Of a stretch of DNA of 64,000 nucleotides, positions 26,224 through 33,987 are shown in pieces. Made by a program: the position numbers and the translations under genes. Positions within the stretch are counted from its first letter, which is position 1. The number at the start of each line of letters is the position of its first letter. The stretch comes from Anaerolineales bacterium (GTDB taxonomy: Bacteria > Chloroflexota > Anaerolineae > Anaerolineales > Villigracilaceae), in the NCBI GenBank assembly GCA_020634885.1, contig JACKAW010000002.1, positions 62,001 to 126,000 of the forward strand. Reading direction: 5' to 3'. The notes under the pieces were generated by a model. It had not been told where the DNA came from and did no database searches. It saw only the letters and a list, made by a program, of their open reading frames with translations.

Positions 26224-27408
26224 ATGCAGAATCAAGACAGCGGCTACAAGTGGTACGTTCTAGCGCTGGTAGTCTTAACCAATATGTTCGTCAATGCCAT
26301 GCCTGCCATGGGCATGTCGGTGCTTGCCAAGGAAATTTCACAAGACCTGAACATGGATGTGGTGCAGGTGGGGATTGTGTGGGGCATTGTTTCTTTGCCT
26401 GCCATCTTCACCAGTTTGTTGGGTGGCAGTATTGGCGACAAACTGGGACCGAAGCGCGTGCTGATCATGGGTAGTTTAACAGCTGGGTTGTTGGGCGCTG
26501 CACGGGGACTGGCAACCAGTTTCGAGGCTATGTTGGGAATCGTCATCGTATTGGGCGGGCTGATTCCCTTCGTTGCCATGAACGGAATCAAAGTGGCGGG
26601 GCAGTGGTTTCCATCCTCTCAATTGGGGCTGGCAAATGGGCTGCTCTCCATGGGCATGGCGCTTGGCTTTTTGCTGGGCTCCATGTTGAGTGCCACGGTG
26701 CTCTCTCCGCTCTTGGGCGGCTGGCGCAATGTATTGATGATGTATGGTTTACTTGGCGCATTGTTCAGTATTCCGTGGGCATTTGTGCGCGTGGCTTCAT
26801 CGCCTCAACATCAGAACGACGAAGCGCTTTCACTTCGGGCTGTGGTTTGGCGGGTTGTGCGGATTAAGAACGTCTGGCTGCTGGCTTTGACCTTGTTTGG
26901 TGTGGGCGGCAGCATTCAAAGTATTTTGGGGTATCTACCGCTCTACCTCCGCAACATCGGCTGGGATGCCATTCAAGCCGATGGCACGCTGACGGCGTTT
27001 CACACTGCCAGTTTGATCTTTGTCATGCCGATTGCACTTTGGTCAGACCGCTTAAGATCACGCAAAGGCTTGTTACTAGTCACAGCCTTGCTGGTGATGA
27101 CAGGCACAGGTTTGCTTAGTGTGGTCAGTGGCAGTTGGATATGGGCGGCGGTTCTCATGGCTGGTTTTGTGCGCGATGGTTTCATGGCAATTTTACTGAC
27201 CATGGTCATCGAAGTGGACGGTGTGGGGTCTGCCTACGCTGGCACCGCCATGGGCTTTGTCATGGCGTTAAGTGGCATAGCCAACACCATCGCCCCGCCG
27301 CTAGGGAACAGCCTTGCCCATCTTTCTCCATCCATGCCGTTTGTGTTGTGGGCGGCTTGGGCGCTCTTCGGTGTCATCTGTCTTGCGCTGGTGAAGCGCA
27401 AAACATAA
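26224..27408 (+). CDS. MFS transporter (first of two)
   Basis: Major facilitator superfamily permease of 394 residues with twelve predicted helices. The loop-2/3 signature GGSIGDKLGPKRVLIMGSL (about residues 61-79) matches the MFS motif G-x3-D-x2-G-x-R/K-x3. The central cytoplasmic loop (SSPQHQNDEALSLRAVVWRVVR) separates the two six-helix halves. The overall look (short N-terminus, NM-rich helix 1) resembles CynX/NarK-like families, but the substrate cannot be named. It follows the glycoside operon by 146 nt with a hairpin and a repeat between, so it is probably separately transcribed. Confidence 0.88.
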   Translation: MQNQDSGYKWYVLALVVLTNMFVNAMPAMGMSVLAKEISQDLNMDVVQVGIVWGIVSLPAIFTSLLGGSIGDKLGPKRVLIMGSLTAGLLGAARGLATSFEAMLGIVIVLGGLIPFVAMNGIKVAGQWFPSSQLGLANGLLSMGMALGFLLGSMLSATVLSPLLGGWRNVLMMYGLLGALFSIPWAFVRVASSPQHQNDEALSLRAVVWRVVRIKNVWLLALTLFGVGGSIQSILGYLPLYLRNIGWDAIQADGTLTAFHTASLIFVMPIALWSDRLRSRKGLLLVTALLVMTGTGLLSVVSGSWIWAAVLMAGFVRDGFMAILLTMVIEVDGVGSAYAGTAMGFVMALSGIANTIAPPLGNSLAHLSPSMPFVLWAAWALFGVICLALVKRKT

Positions 27409-27416
27409 AGGACGAA

Positions 27417-27551
27417 TTTCTCTTCGTGTCAATTCGTGTGCTTCGTGGATAACTACCCAAAGGCTTAACGCGAATTCTGCGAATGAGGCGAATACCGCGA
27501 AAATGTTTTTTTTATTTAACTTCGTGCTCTTGGTGTGCTTCGTGGATACAA
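27417..27551 (+). repeat. double TTCGTGG-type word repeat
   Basis: Two copies in one intergenic region: 27417-27451 (TCTTCGTGTCAATTCGTGTG, CTTCGTGGATAA) and 27522-27551 (ACTTCGTGCTC, TTGGTGTGCTTCGTGGATA). Between them runs a diverged stretch with CGCGAATTC, TGCGAATGAGG, CGAATACCGCG words. The region fills the 170 nt between the two MFS genes. Confidence 0.65.
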
Positions 27552-27578
27552 TACTGATACTAAAAAAAGAGAACCATC

Positions 27579-28853
27579 ATGCTAACTGCTCACCCGCTTA
27601 TTCAAACCTTACGTGAAGTAAAAGGGAACCCGCGCATTACGATCTGGACAGAGATCATGTTCGGCATTCCCTACAATCTCTTCATGCCCTTCTTTTCTGT
27701 GTATATGCTCGCGTTGGGCTTAACTGACCAACAGATCGGCAGCATTGCCAGCATGGGGTTGGTGGCTCAAGTCTTCACCGCGCTCATCAGCGGCGCCCTT
27801 GTCGATAAATTTGGGCGGCGGCTCTCGCTCTTCATCGGCGATCTGCTCTGCTGGAGCGTCCCCGTCTTCATTTGGGCAATCGCACAGGATGTACGCTTTT
27901 TCATCGTTGCCGCGTTGATGAACAGCTTGTGGCGAATTTCTCATACCGCCTGGACTTGCCTGATGGTGGAAGACGCAGAGACCCGTCACCTCGTTCACAT
28001 CTGGACCTGGATCATGATCTTTGCCTTCTCTTCGGCTTTCTTCGCGCCTATCGGCGGTTGGTTCGTGGAACGCTACGGGCTGATCCCCGCCATGCGCGGC
28101 TTGCTGATCTTTGCCTTCATCATGCTGACCGCCAAGGGAATTCTGCTTTACATTTATTCGCATGAAACAGGTCGCGGCGTACAGCGCAAAGAAGAAACCC
28201 GTCACCGCTCCATCATCAGTCTGCTGGCTGAATATCGCAGCGTCTTTGGGCAAATTCTTCATTCCCGCGCCATTCTGGCGGCGTTGGCGCTGTACGTCAT
28301 TATGAATATTTATTCCACGGTGAGCAATAACTTTTGGGGCGTGCTTTTCTCCAGTAAACTGGGCTTCTCTGAATCGCAAATTTCCACCTACGCCGCCCTG
28401 CGTTCCGTAGCCATGACATTGGGATTTTTCTTCATCGGTCCGCGCCTTACCAACCTAAAGCGGTTTCGTTTGCCGTTGGGGGCAGGGTTTGGGGCATTTT
28501 TGCTGAGTCAGGCTATATTGGTGCTCATGCCGCCCAAGGCTGTGGCATTTCTGGTATTCAGCGTAGTGCTGGAAGGTGTCGCTGGCGCGCTTGTCAGCCC
28601 GATGATCGAATCTTTGATGGCAGTCTCGATGGAAACCGATGAACGTGCCCGTCTGACGGCGATGGTTTCCATGCTGATGATCATCTTCATCTCACCCTTC
28701 GGCTGGATCGCAGGTCAACTCTCTGCGTTGGATCGTTCTTTTCCATTTTTGCTGAACATTGGCTTGTTTGCCATTGGTCTTGTGTTGGTTTGGGTAATAG
28801 GAAAGCCCGGCTTGATCAATTTTGTACAACATACAGAACCACACGAAACATAA
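27579..28853 (+). CDS. MFS transporter (second of two)
   Basis: Second MFS permease, 424 residues, twelve predicted helices and the motif SGALVDKFGRRLSLFIGDLL (about residues 71-90), which fits the loop-2/3 signature. It differs clearly from the upstream MFS protein (different N-terminus, longer central loop HETGRGVQRKEETRHRS), so it is not a recent duplicate. The N-terminal PRITIWTEIMFGIPYNLFMPFFSVYML helix is reminiscent of sugar or drug efflux families. Substrate unknown. RBS is weak (AGAGAA). It precedes the large STAND/SARP regulator by 99 nt. Confidence 0.87.
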   Translation: MLTAHPLIQTLREVKGNPRITIWTEIMFGIPYNLFMPFFSVYMLALGLTDQQIGSIASMGLVAQVFTALISGALVDKFGRRLSLFIGDLLCWSVPVFIWAIAQDVRFFIVAALMNSLWRISHTAWTCLMVEDAETRHLVHIWTWIMIFAFSSAFFAPIGGWFVERYGLIPAMRGLLIFAFIMLTAKGILLYIYSHETGRGVQRKEETRHRSIISLLAEYRSVFGQILHSRAILAALALYVIMNIYSTVSNNFWGVLFSSKLGFSESQISTYAALRSVAMTLGFFFIGPRLTNLKRFRLPLGAGFGAFLLSQAILVLMPPKAVAFLVFSVVLEGVAGALVSPMIESLMAVSMETDERARLTAMVSMLMIIFISPFGWIAGQLSALDRSFPFLLNIGLFAIGLVLVWVIGKPGLINFVQHTEPHET

Positions 28854-28952
28854 ACTTGAAGAAGTGAAAAGGAACGTTTTGGTTGGCGATACTGGCAGCA
28901 CAAAACTGGCGTCAGTAACGAAAAAGTGAATTTGCGATACACTGTAGGCAAT

Positions 28953-31900
28953 ATGCGCCTTTCCCAAGTCCTTCGTACAAAATTGATCCCTCCGCCGCGC
29001 AATGCACGTACACTTTCGCGCCCGCGAGTGATTCAAACCTTGAAACAGGCGTTGGACTATCGTCTCACCATTTTGCAGGCAGAAGCAGGCTATGGCAAAA
29101 GCACAGCGCTCGCAGAATTGGCAGCCGACCATCAACCTGTCATCTGGTATCAAGCCAATGAAGAAGATAATGATCCGCTGGTCTTTTTATTGCAACTGTG
29201 TCACGCCCTTCAACACACTCTACCCAATTTATCAAATCTTCCATCTTCATTTTTAGAAGCATGGGATGGTGCCCAGGGTCCGCTCCCGTGGCGTGGACTG
29301 GTTGATCAGGTCATTAACGCCCTCGCAGATTCATCCATCCCGCAGACCTTGTTCATTCTCGACGATGCACATCTGCTCACCGATACCGGCGAACTGCCCC
29401 ATATTTTAGATCGGCTGATCGGGCTGGCTCCGGTAGATTTTCACATTCTATTGGCGGGGCGTCCTACCATTACCCTGCCCAACCTCACACGCTGGCGTGC
29501 AAAAGGAGAAGCGCTCGTTCTCGACCAGGCAACACTGACCTTTACCAAAAATGAGATCGGCTCCCTCTTCGGCACACGCTACGGAATCGAACTCACCAGC
29601 GAAGAGCTCGACTCACTTCTTGAATACACAGAAGGCTGGGCAATTGGCTTGCAACTCATCTGGCAAAGCATTCGCTCGCAATCTCCTCTCACCCTTGAAT
29701 TCCCATTGCGCTGGCAGACTGATTCGCTCGAAACCTTGTTCGACATGCTCGCCCACGAAGTCTTCGAACGGCAGCCCGCCGACGTGCGTGAGTTCCTGCT
29801 TATCACCTCCATTTTGCGCGAACTGCATCCCGAAGTTTGTGATGCCTTGCGAAATGCTTCAGGGTACCCGGCAGGAGACTCACAGTCCATGCTGGCGTAT
29901 CTTCGCAGACAAGACCTCTTCGTGGCAGAGACCGCCGCAAGCTCGCTTCGCTACCATCACATCTTCAACAACTTCCTGCGCCAGCAATCTTCGACCGAAA
30001 CGCGCACAAAATGGCATCGTGATGCCGCTGCCTATTTCATCTCTCGCAAAGATCCAGAGGATGCGATCTACCATCTCATCGAAGCCAACGCCTGGGACGA
30101 TGTAGCCGACCTGCTCGATACCTATGCCGCCACGCTTCTTTCTACGGGACGGCTGGATACGCTTGCGAGTTACATTGATTCCCTCCCAAGCCTTTCCCTC
30201 ACCCAACATCCCAACTTGTTATTCACCCTCGGCGAACTCGCCCGTATGCACAGCCGCTTTGACGAAGCCCAGGGCTGGTACAAACAAGCCGAAGTCACCT
30301 GGCGCCAACGCGGACAACAGGATGGCATCGCCCGTGCCCTGCGCGGACAGGCCCGCGTCTACCTTGATACCGTCAACCCATCGCAAGCCGAAAAATTACT
30401 CGAAGAAGCCATTCGCTTAAGTGATGGCTTTGAAGATCGTGAAACTCAGGTTCGGTTGTTCGAATTGCTCGCAGAAAACAAGCTCAACTCCGGACACGTC
30501 GAAGAGGCGGAACGTCTGCGTCAGCGTGCCGATGAATTACACGCCGAAGGTCCATCCAATGACCAGTTATGGTTTCGCGTGTTACTGCGAACGGGTCGTC
30601 TTGAAGAAGCCAGAAGGGGATTGGAAGAACTTGCTGAAGCCGAGAACCATGAGCCGGTTCAAACTCCGCGCGCGCACCGTGAGACGAAGCTCTTACTTTC
30701 TCTCATCTATTCATTAATGGGCATGAGCAAACATGCCTATCAAACGGCGTTGGAAGGTATTCAACGCGGCGACAAGTTGAAATCTCCTTATGTGACTGCC
30801 GTTGGGCACATGCGCCAGGGACATGCCCTCAACCTTATTCGATCTGGAGGTGAAGATACCCTCGCCCGTGCCATTTCTGCTTTTGAAATGACGGTCTCCA
30901 TCAGTAAGACCCTTGAGGTTCCGCGTCTTTCGGTCGAAGCCAATTGGGGCTTGTGCCGCACCTATGGGTATCATGGCGATCTGCAACGCGCGCAACGGCA
31001 CGCTCAGGAAGCCATCGATATTGCCGTTGAAGCGGGTGATGAATGGGTTGCTTCGCTCACTCGTCTTTCGATGGGGGCGAGTTTCATGTTGGCGGCTCGT
31101 TACGAAGCCGCTGAACTCTGGTTAAATCGTGCTGTGCGCGGCTTTGAAGAATGCAGTGACTCCTTCGGTCGTAGTGCGGCGCGTTTGTGGCTGGCATATG
31201 GTCATTTCAAACAAAAGAAATTTGACTTTGTCGCACAGACCTTGCCCGATGTGCTTTCGGCTTGTCAACAGAACGGCTACTACTTTTTATTTACCCGTCC
31301 CACTTTGCTCGGCCCCATAGACGAGCGTATGTTTGTGCCCCTGCTTTTACATGCGCGTCAATCTCGCTGGGAGAGCGGGTATGTAGACCGCCTGCTTAAT
31401 ATCCTTGGCTTGTATGAGATCAGTGCCCACCCTGGGTTTCGACTCAGCATTGAAACGCTGGGCAACTTTCAGGTTAAGCGCGGAAGCGAAGTCATTCCAT
31501 CCAACGGATGGCGGCGTGAAAAATCCCGTCAGCTTTTTCAGCTGCTGCTCACCTATCGTCAATCTCCGCTCGACCGCGATCAAATTTGCGAACACCTCTG
31601 GCCCGAAGCCGACCCTGCCACTGCGCAACGAAATTTTAAGATCACCTTGAATACGTTGTATCAAGTGCTCGAACCCGATCGGGATGCAGGCAGCGACTCA
31701 GCTTTTATCATGCGCGACGGAACAACCTACACCCTGCGCCTCCACGCCGACCTCTGGCTTGATTCTGACCATTTCATCCGTCTTACCCGTGAGGGACTCA
31801 AACCCACCTCGCGCTCTTTGGAGCAGTTGCAAGAGGCGGTGGATTTGTATCGCGGCGATTACCTGCCCGACTCGTTGTATGAACCCTGGGCGGCGGAAGA

Positions 31901-32189
31901 ACGCGAACGGCTCGCCACCCTCTTCCTCGAATCAGCAGATAAGCTCTGCGAGCTGTATCTGGAAACCAACCGATTCAACGAAGCCATTGATCTCTGCCAG
32001 CGCATCCTTGCCCGTGATAATTGTTGGGAGCGAGCGTATCGTCATTTGATGCAGGCATATAACGCACTGGGAGATCGCGGTCAGCTTGCGCGCACGTATC
32101 AACGTTGTTTGCAGGTGTTAAAAGAAGAACTCGACGTCCCGCCCTCACAAGAAACCCAGGATTTGTACAAGAACTACATCCGTTCCTAG
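28953..32189 (+). CDS. giant STAND ATPase / SARP-type (BTAD) transcriptional regulator
   Basis: One-component regulator of about 1078 residues. The N-terminus resembles MalT (LRTKLIPPPR, then Walker A AEAGYGKST at about 44-52 and LFILDDAHL as Walker B), followed by winged-helix and many TPR-like helical repeats. Unlike MalT there is no LuxR domain; the C-terminal ~240 residues are a winged helix (LETLGNFQVKRG...NGWRREKSRQLFQLLL) plus a BTAD bundle (LEQLQEAVDLYRGDYLP, NRFNEAIDLCQRILARDNCWERAYRHLMQAY), the SARP arrangement. A GTG at 28926 could add nine residues. It lies just upstream of the acyl-CoA gene cluster and probably activates it from the direct repeats at 32250 and 38508. Confidence 0.92.
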   Translation: MRLSQVLRTKLIPPPRNARTLSRPRVIQTLKQALDYRLTILQAEAGYGKSTALAELAADHQPVIWYQANEEDNDPLVFLLQLCHALQHTLPNLSNLPSSFLEAWDGAQGPLPWRGLVDQVINALADSSIPQTLFILDDAHLLTDTGELPHILDRLIGLAPVDFHILLAGRPTITLPNLTRWRAKGEALVLDQATLTFTKNEIGSLFGTRYGIELTSEELDSLLEYTEGWAIGLQLIWQSIRSQSPLTLEFPLRWQTDSLETLFDMLAHEVFERQPADVREFLLITSILRELHPEVCDALRNASGYPAGDSQSMLAYLRRQDLFVAETAASSLRYHHIFNNFLRQQSSTETRTKWHRDAAAYFISRKDPEDAIYHLIEANAWDDVADLLDTYAATLLSTGRLDTLASYIDSLPSLSLTQHPNLLFTLGELARMHSRFDEAQGWYKQAEVTWRQRGQQDGIARALRGQARVYLDTVNPSQAEKLLEEAIRLSDGFEDRETQVRLFELLAENKLNSGHVEEAERLRQRADELHAEGPSNDQLWFRVLLRTGRLEEARRGLEELAEAENHEPVQTPRAHRETKLLLSLIYSLMGMSKHAYQTALEGIQRGDKLKSPYVTAVGHMRQGHALNLIRSGGEDTLARAISAFEMTVSISKTLEVPRLSVEANWGLCRTYGYHGDLQRAQRHAQEAIDIAVEAGDEWVASLTRLSMGASFMLAARYEAAELWLNRAVRGFEECSDSFGRSAARLWLAYGHFKQKKFDFVAQTLPDVLSACQQNGYYFLFTRPTLLGPIDERMFVPLLLHARQSRWESGYVDRLLNILGLYEISAHPGFRLSIETLGNFQVKRGSEVIPSNGWRREKSRQLFQLLLTYRQSPLDRDQICEHLWPEADPATAQRNFKITLNTLYQVLEPDRDAGSDSAFIMRDGTTYTLRLHADLWLDSDHFIRLTREGLKPTSRSLEQLQEAVDLYRGDYLPDSLYEPWAAEERERLATLFLESADKLCELYLETNRFNEAIDLCQRILARDNCWERAYRHLMQAYNALGDRGQLARTYQRCLQVLKEELDVPPSQETQDLYKNYIRS

Positions 32190-32249
32190 ACTCTATGTCA
32201 CCCCTTCGGGGTTTTCTGTTCACTGTCTACTGATTATTTCTCCTCCCAT

Positions 32250-32267
32250 TTGTAACCCGCCTGTTAC
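32250..32267 (+). promoter_or_regulatory. SARP-type heptamer direct repeat 1
   Basis: TTGTAAC-CCGC-CTGTTAC: two heptamers separated by 4 nt (11-bp period), the geometry recognised by SARP-type winged-helix regulators. A -10-like TATCGT (extended with TG) lies 10 nt downstream. It precedes a small ORF and the KAS III-like gene, immediately after the SARP regulator gene. Confidence 0.55.
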
Positions 32268-32290
32268 CTCCATCTGCTATCGTGTGTGCG

Positions 32291-32512
32291 ATGGAAGCCA
32301 ACCTTCAACCATTGATCTCTTCCTTCATTATCCGCTTTGTGATGGATGAAGCTCCTGCTGCCCAAACACTGGCATATCACGGCACGATCCGTCATATTCA
32401 AACCGCCGAAGAGATCAACTTTAGCGAATGGCACGAAGCGACCGAATTCATGCATCGTTTCGTAAAGTTGGATGAACTTCAACCTCCATCTCCCCCCATT
32501 ACCAATCTCTAA
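32291..32512 (+). CDS. small protein of unknown function
   Basis: Predicted protein of 73 residues starting MEANLQPLISSFIIRFVMDE and ending with a proline-rich tail. I do not recognise a family. Support for its being real: it starts about 8 nt after a TATCGT -10-like box and the SARP-type repeat, as if leaderless, and it runs up to the RBS of the next gene. The sequence is mixed alpha/beta in appearance with no membrane segment or Cys motif. A GTG at 32282 could add three residues. The last ten residues overlap an AATCTCT heptad word, so the C-terminus may be repeat-derived. Confidence 0.5.
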   Translation: MEANLQPLISSFIIRFVMDEAPAAQTLAYHGTIRHIQTAEEINFSEWHEATEFMHRFVKLDELQPPSPPITNL

Positions 32513-32534
32513 TCTCTCAACACTGGAAGGTATC

Positions 32535-33530
32535 ATGCGAAACGTACAAATTCTCAGCACGGGTAGTTATGTCCCAGACCGAGTCGTGACCAACGCAGAA
32601 GTGGACGCCATGATGGGCGAATCGACCAGCGAGTGGTTGGAAGCCAACGTGGGCATCAAAGAACGTCGTTGGATGTCTCCCGAACAAGTCACCTCTGACT
32701 TAATCGTGGAAGCCTCGCAGAAAGCACTCGAACGTGCCGGTATCACCGCCGCTGACCTTGACCTTATCATCGTCTCGACCGATACGCCCGATTATCTTTC
32801 GCCCAGCACCTCCATTGTGGTGCAGAACAAACTCGGTGCCGATAAGGCTGGTTGTTACGACATCAACTCTGCGTGTGCGGGTTGGGTGACCGCTCTTGAT
32901 CAGGGCGCAAAATATCTGATGACCGAACCGCAGATGAAATATATATTGGTCGCTGGTGGATACGGCATGAGTCGCTTCCTCGATTTCAAGGATAAGAAGA
33001 CTGCCAACCTTTTTGCTGATGGGGCGGGGGCTGTCGTTTTGGGTGTGGGTGAGGAACAAGGCTTCCTCGGCTCGAATCTGCTGGCGGTGGGCTCCTTCCA
33101 CGATGCGCTGGGAATTTATACGGGCGGAACATACCGTCCATGCACGCCTGAAAACATGGCGCAATTTGGCGGTCCCAAAGTGGAGTTCGTCAAAAAATTC
33201 CCCAAAACCTTCAACACCGAATACTGGCCCAAACTGATGCAAGGCGCACTCGACAAAGCGGGGTTGAAGTTTGACGATGTGAATCATTACTACTTCACTC
33301 AATTAAATCTCCGCACCATTGAATTTATGATGGATCTGCTCAAACAGCCGCTAGAAAAAGCGCACTGGGTCATGGACAAATGGGGCTACACCGGCTCTCC
33401 ATGCGTGGTGATGGCGCTGGATGACTCGATTGAACAAGGCAATGGACCGAAGCCCGGCGATGTGATCCTTTTCTGCGCCAGCGGCGGCGGCATTACGATG
33501 GCGTCGTCGGTATGGAAGTGGACGAAATAG
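32535..33530 (+). CDS. KAS III (FabH)-like protein with altered catalytic triad
   Basis: Thiolase-fold protein of 331 residues. Global features are those of 3-oxoacyl-ACP synthase III: WLEANVGIKERRW (34-46), the nucleophile Cys114 in NSACAGW, a GAGAVVLG strand and a C-terminal GGGITMASSVWKW. However, FabH normally has HQANxR and GNTSAAS carrying the His and Asn of the triad; here these read TQLNLR (Thr255) and GYTGSPC (Tyr285). The condensing activity of classical FabH is therefore doubtful; acyl transfer, or condensation with other chemistry, is possible. Start ATG has GGAAGG; a more upstream start would overlap the small ORF. First enzyme of the acyl-CoA cluster. Confidence 0.85.
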   Translation: MRNVQILSTGSYVPDRVVTNAEVDAMMGESTSEWLEANVGIKERRWMSPEQVTSDLIVEASQKALERAGITAADLDLIIVSTDTPDYLSPSTSIVVQNKLGADKAGCYDINSACAGWVTALDQGAKYLMTEPQMKYILVAGGYGMSRFLDFKDKKTANLFADGAGAVVLGVGEEQGFLGSNLLAVGSFHDALGIYTGGTYRPCTPENMAQFGGPKVEFVKKFPKTFNTEYWPKLMQGALDKAGLKFDDVNHYYFTQLNLRTIEFMMDLLKQPLEKAHWVMDKWGYTGSPCVVMALDDSIEQGNGPKPGDVILFCASGGGITMASSVWKWTK

Positions 33531-33559
33531 TGGTCAGTGTGAAGTGGGTGGTGGACAGT
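33529..33559 (+). repeat. AGTG heptad array, left arm of an element enclosing the S23-like gene
   Basis: AGTGGTC, AGTGTGA, AGTGGGT, GGTGGAC, AGT: a 7-nt-period array that begins in the stop codon of the KAS III-like gene. The inverted counterpart lies on the other side of the S23-like gene at 33941-33978. Confidence 0.75.
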
Positions 33560-33573
33560 AAAAGGAGATACCT

Positions 33574-33939
33574 GTGACTGAAACCGTGAGAAGTTATCGT
33601 GAGTTGAAGGTTTGGCAAAAAGGGATTGAGTTGGTCAAGATGGTGTATGGATTGACTCAAGTTTTTCCAAAATCAGAAACTTATGGGCTTGCCAGTCAAA
33701 TGCAGCGTGCGGCGGTTTCTGTCCCTTCAAATATTGCAGAAGGACAAGGGCGACAACACACAGGCGAATTTCGTCAGTTTCTACATATTGCCATTGGCTC
33801 TGCAGCCGAATTGGATACCCAACTTGTTGTTGCTGTTGAATTGGGTTATGTTTCCAATGAAAACGCACAATCACTTTTCGACCTTATCCTCGAAATCCGC
33901 AAAATGACCTACGCCCTCATCAACAAACTTCCGCGTTAA
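33574..33939 (+). CDS. S23-like four-helix-bundle protein
   Basis: Protein of 121 residues of the four-helix-bundle/S23 ribosomal-protein-like family (the IVS-encoded proteins of spirochaete 23S rRNA and relatives of the DGR accessory protein Avd). The family pattern is clear: SYRELKVWQKGIELVKMVYGLT, then FPKSETYGLASQMQRAAVSVPSNIAEGQGR, then GSAAELDTQL and EIRKMTYALINKL. Start GTG with AAAGGAGA RBS. It is not metabolic and looks out of place between acyl-CoA genes; it is flanked by inverted AGTG/CACT heptad arrays, as if it were cargo of that repeat element. Molecular role unknown; nucleic-acid binding is suggested for relatives. Confidence 0.92.
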   Translation: MTETVRSYRELKVWQKGIELVKMVYGLTQVFPKSETYGLASQMQRAAVSVPSNIAEGQGRQHTGEFRQFLHIAIGSAAELDTQLVVAVELGYVSNENAQSLFDLILEIRKMTYALINKLPR

Positions 33940-33940
33940 T

Positions 33941-33978
33941 ACTTCCCACTACTCACTATCCACTTTCCACTGGTGAAC
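33941..33978 (+). repeat. CACT heptad array, right arm of the element enclosing the S23-like gene
   Basis: ACTTCC, CACTACT, CACTATC, CACTTTC, CACTGGT: 7-nt period, inverted relative to the arm at 33529-33559. It begins 2 nt after the S23-like stop codon and ends just before the RBS of the ligase gene. Confidence 0.75.
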
Positions 33979-33987
33979 GGAGTGAAC

